A program made the position numbers and the translations under genes. The notes beneath the pieces are model-generated. The model had not been told where the DNA came from. It did not search any database and saw only the letters and a list, made by a program, of their open reading frames with translations. Below, piece by piece: positions 11,501 through 23,119 of a stretch of 64,000 nucleotides of DNA (the stretch's first letter is position 1; each line of letters begins with the position of its first letter). Source of the stretch: Lichtheimia corymbifera B2541. Taxonomy: Eukaryota > Mucoromycota > Mucoromycetes > Mucorales > Lichtheimiaceae. The stretch covers positions 248,001-312,000 of the forward strand of contig JNEU01001130.1 in the NCBI GenBank assembly GCA_000697475.1, read 5' to 3'.

Positions 11501-12300
11501 CTAGGATGCCTTGGCTCTTGGCTTTCATGACAGCGTATTGTGATACTGATAGTATAAATAGTTAGTCATCGGCTGATGTGTTCATACACGTATAACATAC
11601 ATTGATTGCCGTAATCATCATTGGAATAGAGCAAGGAGATATAGGGCCAGCCTTGACTTGCGACGAATGAAAGGGCGGCATCAGCATACAGCAAATCGGT
11701 TGGGATGGTGCGATAAAAATAGCTATACTGCGAACGATCTGCGAGAGAAGATGCAATGGCAGTAAAAGAGCATTGAGGTATCTCGAGTGTTGAAGTGATT
11801 AATGCTGAAAGGGCTGTCCACGAGGAAGAAATGTCGCCAATCACGCCAATGACTCCTTGTTGTACAAGCGAAATGGCCGACACCACTGCTTGGGTGATAG
11901 CTTCTTGACCTTCCAGAGCTTGAGGAAATGAATCCTTTTCGATCAATGTTACATAGGCACCTGGTATCCTTTGCTGTGTGTTGATCTCGGCAGCTGCCAT
12001 GCGAATAGCCGAAGTACCACTATATAATGTCCCCTATCAGCTGCACAACTCTCTTTCTCCCCACAACACCAACCCTATCTACCTGATTGTCAACTCGCGT
12101 GTCACATTGTCAGATGTCTGGTGGAATGGCAACAAAATACCAATCTTGAGTTCTGTACGTTGACCCGGATCGCGAGGTGAAATGACGGTCGACCCATTCT
12201 TATGCTCCACACGGAATTCATAGTCGTGCACTTGATCCGTATAATATGCTATGCGACCCACGTTGGTATGATTCACTGGATCGTCATGCAGAAAAGACAT
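8552..12300 (-). CDS. Class C (GABA-B-like) G-protein-coupled receptor with PH-like tail
   Basis: Twelve exons join with consistent phase to about 1035 aa. Residues ~50-450 form a periplasmic-binding-like (ANF receptor) ectodomain: LKIGILLPF, then GTSAIRMAAAEIN, GVIGDISSSWTALSAL, YFYRTIPTD, SLLYSNDDYGN. Seven hydrophobic segments follow, starting at ISLVIVAFTAFGVFMALLAA. The SLKLYRIY motif sits after TM3, as in GABA-B receptors, and TM7 is near SMIVWGATFSLLIL. The tail has a proline/glycine-rich linker and then a PH-like stretch (GCVFHYKEAVIIS ... IQVARQQELELWCARF). It would act at the plasma membrane through heterotrimeric G proteins. No signal peptide is seen at the ATG at 12300; an unseen 5' exon is possible. 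One intron uses a GC donor (TCG|GCAAGT near 8971). Ligand unknown. Confidence 0.85.
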
Positions 12301-12339
12301 GTCATACGCAAGAAAAGGTGAAGAGGAGAATAAGGTGCT

Positions 12340-13515
12340 ATTATTACTTAGTGGGTAGTGTGTCGGTATCTCTCTCGCTCTATTCCTCTCTCTTTCTCTC
12401 TCTCTCTATCTTACTCCTTTATTACCCCAATGAGAATAGGTGATCTCTCTCTCTCTGTCTCCCTTCACCCCTGGATTCCACCCCTGATCTGTGTACGTTG
12501 GGCTGCTCATCACGGTTCAAACAACCTAATAGCCAATAAAATATAGTCGTTATTATATGCATACAATAGAGAACCAATTGTGCATGAATATCTCTCTCTA
12601 GCGCTGAGCAATTGTCATGCCGCCACATGTGGTGCCTGGTAGAAATACCGTTATAAAAAGGGAACCTCTACATATCACCATCAGCCTCCTCCCCACCCCA
12701 CCCAACCACCCCCCCCAATTTACACACGTGCAATCGTCACGTCGTTCCTTGGCTTTTCAATTGTTGCCAAGCAAATGATTCTTTTTTCGTATGTGCGTGT
12801 ATGTGTGGCACACTCAGCATCATCATCGGGTCAGTATTACAGATTGATCAAATGCAAAAAAAATGGTGTAGATGACACCATAGCCACAAACACGGGTCAC
12901 GGGCATGATGATTTTTGCATGATGGTGGTGGCAGTAGCCTTTTTATATGGTAGGTGGATGTGACCCGTGTAGGACATGCGCTGTTTACCATAAGCAAGCA
13001 ATGTTGTAAGAGACCGATGAGGTCATGTGTAACGTAGAGTTCCATAGAACAAGAGAGAGAGAGAGAGGTCTGTTATTCGTGTATCCCATTGGATACTTTT
13101 TTTTTTCGAAAGTCTCACATATATACAGAAATAGCTGGGGAAGAGGTTGGGGGGAGAGGGAAATAAAGAGAGGGAATGGGGGTATGAAGTCTTTTTTTGG
13201 GTGGATGATGCAAGTTTTGATATAATAATAATGGTAGTGGTGGTTGGATGGTTTTCTTTCACTTTTGCATAGAGATAGTGTCGTGTGTGTGGGTGTAGTT
13301 TTTTTTTCTCTGCTGTTGTCGCGTACGCGTACAAAAAGGAGAGGATCAGATAAGGGGAAGAGATAGCATTTGGTATATCAAGCGTGGTCGTGGTCTTGTA
13401 GTAAATATAAAGACAAGGAGCAACAAAGGATTCGGCAAGGAGAAGAGAGGAGGGGAATATGAGAATACATAATAAAATGATGGTCAATGATGATGCTGTT
13501 GATTGCGCCAATCAA
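12340..13515. other. Receptor upstream region, microsatellite-rich
   Basis: About 1.2 kb separates the receptor start from the end of the Ecl1-like gene. It holds CT/GA runs near 12362-12460 and 13052-13068, poly-T tracts and a TATA-like ATATATAC near 13118. A hydrophobic leader-like frame at 13430-13511 on the minus strand begins at TTG, not ATG, so I do not call it an exon. Confidence 0.4.
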
Positions 13516-14146
13516 TCAAGAACGTGAACTTTTCATATGTCGAGGATGATGGGAATAGTATGGATGATGATGGATGGTAGTAACACCACCAGCACCACCA
13601 TTAGCTGTGGCAAGACCAGCAGCATTCCGACCTGTGGTATCACACAAGTCAAACTTTGGCGGGGTAAAATGTTGCTCGATATTGTTGGAAGATCGCCATG
13701 ACGATGCTATCGACGTAGCCGTGGTACTACTGGAGGAACTTGAACTTGCTGCTGTCAACGTGGGAGAGACGCAAGGTGATGATGACATGGAGGTATTGTT
13801 GCAGTGGTTATTATTATTATTATTGCTGCTGCTGTTGGTCGATGACAAGGATGTCGATGATGATATTGACGAAGACATGGACAACGTGGTGGTGTTGTTT
13901 CTCTTTGAAGCGCAAGAAGGTCGCGGGAAATCGACAAATTCTTCGTAATTGTAGCCCAACAATGGATGGTTACGAAGCGCGTCAGCTCGAAGGCATTGTT
14001 CACTGCAATATAATGAATCCTGCAAAATATTCATGTCAATGAACAATGGTCCGTGTGCTGCTGCTGCTGCTGCTTCTCTTCTCTCCGCTTACCGAAAAGG
14101 CATTGATGGCTTTATCGCAAACTGGACACCACGACAGATCTGACAT
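13516..14146 (-). CDS. Ecl1-like zinc-binding lifespan/stress regulator, copy 1
   Basis: Two exons (14146-14093 and 14019-13516) give about 185 aa. The N-terminus carries WCPVCDKAI, then SLYCSEQCLRADAL: a CxxC...CxxxC zinc cluster characteristic of the fungal Ecl1 family (extender of chronological lifespan in fission yeast). It is followed by PLLGYNYEEFVDFPRPS. The rest is serine/asparagine-rich and ends in a histidine-rich tail. Ecl1 proteins are small stress-response regulators that act when cells starve. The phase-0 intron sits between the two halves of the zinc cluster, at the same point as in the paralogue at 18667-19191. Family assignment rests on the cysteine pattern and the short N-terminal position. 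Confidence 0.75.
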
Positions 14147-17100
14147 TTTTTTCTAGCGGAGTGAAGAGTAAAAGAGGAATGTTGATGTGTGTAGATCGAA
14201 AAGAAAGAAAGAGAGAGCGTGTGTGTGTGTGCGAGGGGGAAAGAAAAAGGCACGCTTGAGATGAAAGGAAAGAGCACAAGTGGAAAGGAAGGGGGTACAC
14301 CTTGACCCGTTAGATTTCCCTTTTATGCCACACACCAACGTCACAGCTTATCTTGCCTCACCTTTACGCGGGTACCTGCAAGGTTCATCGTCATCTCCAA
14401 GGCATCTTCCTTTTTAAGTATCCATCATGGAAACGGAGCCAAAACACCTTTTGCTTCATTTTAATTGGTGGTACTCTGCACAAACCCAAAAAGGGCTGCT
14501 GCTGCTGCTGATGGGTGAGATCATGCATTGCTATCAGATATCAGCTAATTGGTGCATTTTTACATTGGGAATGACAGTTTTTGCGTGAGTATTCCACCGA
14601 CATAGGTGTTCAAATGTGCCTCGTAAATATAACTAACAAGGCACAAATACATGCAGGACATACACACATACATAAGATTCAAATGAAATGACGTGAAAGA
14701 AATAATAACAGGTTTTTTGATATGCATGCTAACGACGATGATTGTGATGGTCAATTGGCAACCCCCACTACCCAAGATCATCATCGGTGTTGTAAGCGTG
14801 GATGGTGTGTATAGGGTTGTATGGAAACTTTCATAAAAGTGTAGATAGGATGGTGGGGGGTTGATCAAAGATCAATCACATGAAGACCACAACAAAACAG
14901 AACAAGCTTGAGAGAGTAATCTCATATCACCAACAACAAACGATCAGAGCCTTCTTTCTCCCCCATGCTGGCAAATGATTTCCCGAATCAAGCAGCAGCC
15001 ATTGGTCTGTTCTTGTGGGTGGGAACAACAGGGACCTGATTGGTACCCTACCTCTTTCTCTGCCTCTCTCTCTTGAATCCCAATATGAATTTTAAGATAT
15101 TGCGGTCTTTTTTTCTTTTGTTACTTTGCAGTGTGTAGCGGATGCACGGTGCTTTAATACCGGTCCGAGAACCAAAATGATGGTTCCGAAACGGCGTGTG
15201 GAAAAAGGAGAGCGAGAGTAACAACCAACATAGTGGAGATGAGATACATACATTTGTGTGGGTGGGTGCATTGTTACTAAAGAACCGGTGTTTGGAAGGA
15301 TCATTTGCACCCAGGACCTGTTACTGTTGTCATTTTGGCTGCTTTTCTCTCTTTCTCTCTGACCTTGCTTATCTTGAACCTTAAATCAAATGCACGGGAA
15401 CCAGGCACTTTCCCTTTTTACCCCACACGAATCATGCGTGATAGCCAAGCAAAACGCTGAAAGCTCATCTCTTTATATACCGCACATGACACTTTCCCAG
15501 AAGAGAACCCCAGCATCTTGCCTGATGCTGTGGTTCTCTCCTCCTCCTCCTCTCTCCCCCTCATATTTTTCCTTTCTTTTTGCATCCATTACATTACAGA
15601 TGGATCACTCCCTCCTTTTTGTCATTGTGCATTGCATACGCCCGCCAAAAAAGAACAACTGATCGTCAACCCGTTTTCTCGGATGAGAAAAACCCAGTAG
15701 TGCATGTACCACATTTTCTTTATTTTTTGGCCCTCTCCCACACACAGCGATTTATTTATGGTGGGCCTCGTCCTTTCGTCTCTCACTCACTTTTTTTACT
15801 ATTCCTTTTGACGTGGCGGAGATGGCCTTGGCTTACAAACCAGTCGCAATGTATGTGTAACGGGTATACTTGCCGAGGGGGATTAAAACGATGCTGCAGG
15901 TCGTATTGTAGTGTGTGTGCACAACAAAGAGGCCATTTTGCCTTTTGCGTCATTTGTAACAAAAAAGTCGAGAATCCCATTATGTACCCACGCTCGTCAA
16001 TTCACTGATACCATGTATATGCGCTTTCACATTCAGCAGATTGATGAAAACAGAAAAATCTCTAATGGCGGTGGTGGGAAAGAGATGGTGCTATCATTGA
16101 TGAATGACGAAACGAGATTAAGGCGTTTTTCTCATTGCACACCCTTCCCCGCACAAATATACACGGCCTCACGCCACAACGGTTGCTGCTGCTGAGTGGC
16201 AACTTTTATAGACTAGTAGCATTTCCTTTGTTCCAAGAAAATTTTCGATTGTCTTCTGTTTCGACCATGTTCCATGTCATGCATAATAAAGAAAGATTTG
16301 GAAGGGATTTGCCACATACGCACACATTTAATCTAGTGGAGGAACAAAGTTGTTGTTTGCGATTACCTATTTGGATTAGCGCCGATTGGATGTGGCAAAT
16401 CGACCAATGGCGTAAGCATTGCTCCCGCTCTTGAGCTGCCCAGATGTTGTCATTCTTCTCACAACGCAAATACGATGACGACTTTGGATCAACGTCAACA
16501 TGAAGCATATCATGTCATGAAAATCTCAGCTTCAAAAGAGTCACAATTAATTGGCAACGTACGGTACACGCATACATAGAATCACTTGCAGGCAGCATCA
16601 TGCATCTACAGCTTCTTGGATTCCAAAAAGATAGCATGCATCCAACAACATCCCTTGTCAAGATACCCTTGGTCTACATTTGAGAATGCCGATACATAGC
16701 TGCATATCAACGAACTATGCAATCCTGGTTAATACAACGCTCCTAGTGGTCCTTCTTGGCTTGAAGCTACCTATTTAGGTGATTTTGATAAGAACCCCAT
16801 CAGCTTTTGTCATTCAGCCACCTCTTCCACAAGAGTAGACTGACATTTTCGCTGCATGATCGACCACCTTGCGCTTTTTTGTGATCAGATATACTAAGTA
16901 AATCATGATGATGCATTATCCCCATGACAATGTCTTTTTTTCATATAGGCATGTCTCTTGAAGACGATGAAAGATACAATGTTTTATGAATGTGAGATCT
17001 CTTTTTATGCATTTTCAATCACAACATGGAGGTACCAGTTATCGGCAGCAACAACAAGCCTGAGTTCAGGAACGGCGACCCGCTACCGAGTTTGTGGATC

Positions 17101-18666
17101 AGGGGTGGTGGTAGGATTGCATGCGTCTCATCAGATCGAAGAGCATATCTTGATGTAGCACCGCATGGTAATCGATCCTCCTCCCGAACAATGATCTTTT
17201 CGTCTAGACATCCATGGAATTGGCAAAACTACGGATAAACGGATGCATCATTCATTTTGACAAGCTGCATGGTTGGCAAGTTGTATATATGTATCCACCG
17301 CCACCAATCGAAGGATCCGCAAAAGCTGAAAGCCAAAAAGGGGGGCGGTGAGGCATCCGTGGATAATAATGCTGTCACGAAGAAGGCTGAGAAGAAAGAG
17401 TTGTGGCTGTGTGTGCGTGTACATACAGACCTACATACAACCCAGCCCAATCCCGCCCAAGTTATCAGCTTTTAGGTATGTCCATCATCAACGACATAGC
17501 ATCATGTTGGATATGATCGAAACATTCCATTGATCAAAATTATCCTTTGTTCATGTGCGTGGTATGGTATACAATACTGTACAGGCAGCTTTGCATTGCT
17601 GGCATACTAGATCAAAGATAGTGTTGCATCCTGCACGCTACCAGGACTTTTTTGCATGCCACGTTTAAGAAATTTGCTTGGTTGACGATCATCACCATGA
17701 TTGAAATCCAGAAGCTGCCGCTTTTCAACAAGGCTACTGTTATCATTCTCATAGATACGCAACACGAGCTATTAGCTGCTACTTTAAGATATGATACATA
17801 GCGCTAACCTGCTGTGTTATTAAGAAAATTGACTCATGATGTATGTATGGAGATAGCGGACTGCGTATCAGATATCGATAGAGAATAGTGGTGGGTGGCA
17901 ATCGCTTATCATTTCACCCTGTTGCAGAATGACTCTCCGATTAAGAAGGAATGTATGGTGATATCAAAATGTGACAGAGCCCGTATTTTTATTGGAGCAT
18001 GCTGCTTTGATGAGCCACTTGTTCTCTATCAACAGCAGCGACGGGTGCCATTTAATACATCGGCTTGATGTAATGTAATAGTCTGTGTGTGCTATAGGTC
18101 CACCACCACGTGGTGCATTAAAGAATTATGCTCAAGGGTTATTCCGAAGATGACAAAGACAACCGGTGGATCGACAGCATCCCAGTCTATGTGCTGACTA
18201 GCCCCATGGTCTGTTGTATGGTTCAACTGGGGTGGTTCTTTCTTCGACCTGTGACCCTTGGTGTAGTACTAGGGCTTAATTGAGCAAGAAAAAGACTCAA
18301 GCTCCATCCGTATTGGTGGTTATATGCTGCAGGCATCAAAAGAGATAAGAACACGATCCCTCCTGTGATCTCAACACGTGGACATGTCGCGTTGTTTCAT
18401 GATATTATTACTAGTTTATGTAAAAAAGAAAAAACTGCTGCTGTACAAGGAGTTGGGGAGGATGTGTGATGGTGGGGTATAAGTAAAATGCTTTTTTTTG
18501 TTTTCGTGTGTTTGGCAAGAGAGAGAGAGGAAGATGCATAATGTGCATGTATGTATGTGCGTGATAAAAGGGAAACAAATGCATTTGGCAAGATTTGGCG
18601 GGTGTTTCGGGAGCAAGAGGTATGTTTGTGTGTTGTGATGTGCAGAATGACGTCGTCTCATTTCTC
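14147..18666. other. 4.5-kb gene-free stretch upstream of Ecl1-like copy 1
   Basis: No splice-linked exons or known motifs were found on either strand. The segment next to the gene (14150-14300) has CT/GA and TG microsatellites. There are several pyrimidine-rich tracts around 15050-15600. A short lysine-rich frame at about 17300-17410 (QKLKAKKGGGEASVDNN) looks protein-like but has no partner exons. The region may hold long regulatory sequence or non-coding RNA; none can be defined from sequence alone. Confidence 0.45.
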
Positions 18667-19191
18667 TCAGGGCACGCCTGCTGCCCTATTTGCAATATGG
18701 GTCGGTTGTTGCTGATGGTGATAATTGCAATATGATAAACCAAGGTCGAGCTTAGGTGGACTACCGTTCAGGATCGGTGGTTGTGATCTTGGGGTGAGCA
18801 ATAGTGGTGACTCGGCACTTGAGGAATCATTACTATAAATGGAAGACGAGGATGGAGATAGAGGTGCTGTTGGTGGTGATTGTTGTGATGATGATGGTGC
18901 AACCACAAGTGACAATGGCGTGCGAGGCTGTTGTTGGTGTTGCATATGCTGCTGTCTTGATGGTGAAGGACGCAAGAAATCCTTAAAGTCTTTAAAGTCG
19001 TATCCCAAGAGTGGGTTCCTCTGCAATGCATCATATTGTAGGCATTCTTGTGAACAGTAGAGCGATTCCTGTTTCCAGCAATGAAATGTTAGAGATATAC
19101 TTCTTTTCCATGATGGCATGTTGTTGATGCTTACCAATGAAGGATGAATAGCTTTATCGCAAACAGGGCACCAATTGGTATCCAAATCCAT
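18667..19191 (-). CDS. Ecl1-like zinc-binding lifespan/stress regulator, copy 2
   Basis: Two exons (19191-19135 and the remainder after a 66-nt intron) give about 152 aa. WCPVCDKAIHPSL is joined to ESLYCSQECLQYDAL, restoring the same CxxC...CxxxC cluster as copy 1. The shared block PLLGYDFKDFKDFLRPS follows, and then a glutamine/serine/proline-rich tail. Both copies end with a short conserved motif (PPKxDLxxxxxxxHHxxxP-like). The intron has no stop and a length divisible by three, so an unspliced message would add 22 residues inside the zinc cluster. Same strand as copy 1, 4.5 kb apart: likely a local duplication, now well diverged. Confidence 0.75.
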   Translation of the reverse strand: MDLDTNWCPVCDKAIHPSLVSINNMPSWKRSISLTFHCWKQESLYCSQECLQYDALQRNPLLGYDFKDFKDFLRPSPSRQQHMQHQQQPRTPLSLVVAPSSSQQSPPTAPLSPSSSSIYSNDSSSAESPLLLTPRSQPPILNGSPPKLDLGLSYCNYHHQQQPTHIANRAAGVP

Positions 19192-21257
19192 GTTGTTGTG
19201 AGTTCTTTAAGAAAGTCAAGGAAACGAAGCTGGAAGAAAAGCACCTTGCATCTCCTTTTTATATCTTACTCGTGTGCTTGGGGGGAGAGCTTGGGAAGTG
19301 GGGGGTTTAAAAAAGACACAAAAATTTCCACTGAACCCGGCCCATGGCGTGATAACTGGGTTGGCTGCAGGACACACCATTTTCACCAAAAATTTCTGAT
19401 GCGATGGCACAATTTACGACAGATTTTAATGGCTCATTCACGACGATTCGTTGTTACTCTTACCTTCCCCCCTGAATGCTTTCTCATTTTTTCGCCAAAT
19501 GATGTATGTGTGCGTATGTGCGTGTGTGTGCGTGTGTGTGTAAATCGGTTTCGATTTGTTTCCCATTGGAAGCACGTGAGTGAGTCACCATTCGTAAGAA
19601 CACCCACATTCTCTCTAGACTTCTTGTGTGTGGGTGGAAATTTGCTGCGGGTGTATGTGTGTGTGCTCTCTTTTTCTCTCTCTTGTATTAGCGGAGATCC
19701 CATGGTGTGCAACTAATAGTGCATAAAGAAATAGGCAGATAAGATGGGGTCATCCAATGAAATCTTCGCCCTTGAGCAGCTCAGGTGGTCCGTCCCCCTT
19801 GCCCCATCACCCAAAATTTCCCCTTGTTTCTGAGCTTTTCTTGTGCTTTTGCGCACAAGGAAAATCTTTTTTTCTTGCAATAGTAACCGCTTCACATGTC
19901 CAACATGCCCGTTTATTAGTTGCATCCTTTTGTAGATCAAGTATACACACAAACGCAAAACATGGATGTTCAAGGGTAACCAAAAGCCAAGTCTGTTCTC
20001 GCTCGCATATCAAAAACAACATCTGTCACATGAGCATCAACCCGGGCACCCTGCAAATGCTGTTTATGCATATTATGCTTTATGCTCCTCTCCACTTATA
20101 TAAGCTTAGATCACCCATTGATATGACTGCCGATGCTCACATTTGTGGTTAGATCATCCATTCTTGCTATTGATTTTGACCTTCATTGTTTGATTAATAC
20201 TACGACGAGAAATATAAAATGTGATAGCACGTTTCACAGCTTGGTCATCGGGTGGAAGGAGACCATCAAGGAAAGAAAAAAGGGGAAAGGTGGTCGCCAT
20301 GATAAAGCCGGACCCTGATATCTATCGCATATCAGATAGGGGACGGCAAGATAGATAGCTGGGCTATGGGTTTCGATGGCTTTCCAGCTTTGTGTCACCT
20401 GGTGATATCATGCTCATGGTGTCCAAAATCGTCGAGACTCGTTCTTTGTTACAAATACTACATAGCCTCTGCAAAACAATGCATCCACACAAAAGCAATA
20501 CACTAGGTCATTATGATATGTGCCGAGGTATTAATAACATGCGTCTTTGTGAAAGGTGTTGCTGAAAAAATAAGATATTATTATTGTGGGATGGACTTCC
20601 TCTTACAGTACTTCCGTTACTGTATCCAAGTTCCCATGATCCTTCAATTTTCTTCCAAGGTATCTTGACCTTCTTTTTATTGCGCAGTGGCACCTAGTAG
20701 CTATCATTTTTAAGCGTAAAATGATCATAACATCAAACATCCATAATTCACCAGTGTAAGTGTTGTGCATGCGTATTGGATGATGATCGGATCACGTCTT
20801 TGAATGGAACGTTTTTTGGCTCACGGACCACATTCACGGGAAAATGGACACAGCACCTTGCCTAAATGAAAGCATGTTTCACGTTGTGCCTTCACTGCAC
20901 TTCCATCTATTTCCAAATGAGGCTCACAGCTAAAAGTTATTAATACATATCATCAAAGATCTGATCAATAATGTCAACATGAGCATCATCGTGTTCTCAA
21001 CCACTATATGGTAAGGATATCTTGTATTCTGGTAACCTTCCCTTAATCACTGCATGACAACATGAGCCGAATATGTAAGGTAGATACGATGATCCACTGG
21101 CTACCTCCATTGACACACCTCCAGCCATTTATTACATTCCCAACATTACTGTGTGCATACTATGACTGATAACGACATCTTTGCTATCCAACTCGACAAA
21201 GGAATTTATTCAATGGGTATTATCACCAGCCTACGTATATCCTTGGGACTATGTTTT
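19192..21257. other. 2-kb gene-free stretch upstream of Ecl1-like copy 2
   Basis: Holds TG/CA microsatellite at about 19505-19545, a pyrimidine-rich tract with CCCCT-type (stress-element-like) words near 19474 and 19790-19822, and otherwise short frames on both strands. No coding exon was supported. Together with 14147-18666 it gives both Ecl1-like genes unusually long empty upstream regions. Confidence 0.4.
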
Positions 21258-22577
21258 TCAAAGATGAGACTTGAAATAGCGATTCATTGCGTCGGCCAAT
21301 TCTTCCTTGTAACGCTGAACACGTGCTGGCATCGTTTTTGCTAACTCCTTTCTGAGTGCTGCACTTGTAGCCTCGGCTAAGCATGAAAAAAAAAGACCAT
21401 CATGAGTATACGTATCCATGTGAACCGACCTTGTGCGGTGCTTACCTGGCATTCTTAAAGATGGCTCTTCACGAATGATACCGCCTGGTAGTGCCATCAA
21501 AGTTTTACCTATATATGCACAATCACCATATGAGTGAGATATAAAGTAACCGAGTATGATTCGTCATCCTTACGATTGGCCGATGGATCATCAATCAACT
21601 GGAGCACAGAATTGACGGCAGATTCGACGGATGTTGGTGGTAATGTCTTTTGAATAGCAAGCGATGCAACACTCACGGGTTCGCTGGTTACCATGTCTGT
21701 CACTAAATACAACAACGATGAGTCCTGTATATTGAGCACCCATTGATAATAAACACTTACACATGACATGAGGACAAACAGCATTGATGCGCACGTTACA
21801 CACAGCTGGCAGCATGGTGAAGCTCCTAACCCAACCGATCAAGGCATGTTTGGATGCATTGTATGCGAGCAATTCTGGACTATATGTAGTATGTAGTGTT
21901 AATATTCCATTCCATCATGCACGAATGATTAACTTACTCAACATGGAAACCTGCCACTGAAGACGTGCACACAATCACACCACCGCCTCGTTTTGCCAAA
22001 TGCAATAATGCAACCTTGGTCCCTTTCATGACGCCAATGGTGTTTACCATCATCACCTTTTCATCTTGCCCATCTAGAGAATAATCTCAGTCCACTGCTG
22101 TTGTTGTAAAAGAGCTTCACGCTTACCATCCAAAGGAGAAAAAGCCATTTTTGATCCACCAATAACGCCAGCATTCAAGTGTACAATCTAAAAGTAATAT
22201 GGATATGAGTGTCAATTCGAGCAAAATGATTTCCTTCCCTTACATCCACACCGCCAAATTCCTTTTCAGCCTGCTGAAAAAGCGCGACATTATCCTTGTA
22301 CGAGACGACATTGGTATGCAAGTAAGCTGCCACCTTGGATCCACCACCAGCACTAATCCACATCAATGATGAGCTCCTATAATCCATTTCCATGGCAACA
22401 TAGCTGACTTTACCGTGCATTAAGCTCGTTTACTGTTTGAGTGCCTTGCTCGTCTAAGAGATCTCCGATCATCACCTTCGCCCCACGGTCCACAAGGGCA
22501 GTAGCTACTGCTTTGCCAAGTCCACGAGCGCCACCAGTGATTACAGCGACTTTTCCATCCAAGCGATGCTTTGCCAT
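21258..22577 (-). CDS. Short-chain dehydrogenase/reductase, 15-PGDH-like
   Basis: Eight exons join in phase to roughly 290 aa. The start (MAKHRLDGKVAVITGGARGLG) holds the TGxxxGxG nucleotide-binding motif, and an acidic D in MIGDLL suggests NAD preference. NAG is present (VHLNAGV). TSSVAG supplies the catalytic serine and YNASK the Tyr-Lys pair, completing the N-S-Y-K tetrad. It ends in YKEELADAMNRYFKSHL. This is the classical SDR fold, and the overall layout resembles 15-hydroxyprostaglandin dehydrogenase-type enzymes. The substrate cannot be told. The many very short introns (about 50-70 nt) are typical of the window. No signal peptide, so probably cytosolic. Confidence 0.85.
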
Positions 22578-22697
22578 GTTGACACGATGAGTGCAATGGG
22601 GTGTGAGAAACGAGAAGAGATAGACATACCCAGCCCTTTAGAATTAGGTTAGAAAGAGTGACACAAGTTCGCACGCATAAATGATCTTACTCATGGG

Positions 22698-22765
22698 GTT
22701 CATTGTACAAGTTTATCGAATGCTGATGATGGGCGGAAACAGAGGAATGGGGGAAGAAGAAGATA
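22698..22765 (+). repeat. Direct repeat, left copy
   Basis: TTCATTGTACAAGTTT followed by AATGCTGAT...GCGGAAACAGAGGAA and a GGGGGAAGAAGAAGAT tract. The same order, with a ~37-bp insertion after the first block, is found at about 25086-25185. The two copies bracket the unrecognised gene at 23120-24600 and lie in the same orientation. Confidence 0.6.
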
Positions 22766-23119
22766 ATGAGATGAACTAAAGATGTCTTTCCTGATATGAA
22801 TGCCCATGTTCCCTCCAAGTTTTTGTTGGAATCCAACTGAATGATACTATCTCGTTCTTTCAGCCAAATGCTCCCCTGGAAAGTCGATACACCAAACCTC
22901 TCCTACTTATTTGTTTTTATCCTTACATTCCTTTTCTCGTTCACGTCATGTAATAAATAGGTAATGATCATTCATTGCTGATATGACCAACGTATCCGCG
23001 TGTTGAAAAATGTCTCGCGCTTTATTGTTGTTGTGCAGCCTCTATCGTACAAGTACAATCAGACAAAAAAAACTTCATTGTAAGATTTGGTGGCGGTGGG
23101 ATGGGATGAGAAAAAAAAA

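Noticed and set aside
13430..13511. Hydrophobic leader (AQSTASSLTIILLCILIFPSS) as signal-peptide exon of the class C receptor
   Set aside because: It begins with TTG, has no ATG, no clear donor follows, and it would need an intron of over 1 kb, far longer than others here.
17290..17420. Lysine-rich frame (QKLKAKKGGGEASVDNN) as a ribosomal or chromatin protein exon
   Set aside because: No ATG context, partner exon or recognisable family; simple composition can arise by chance.
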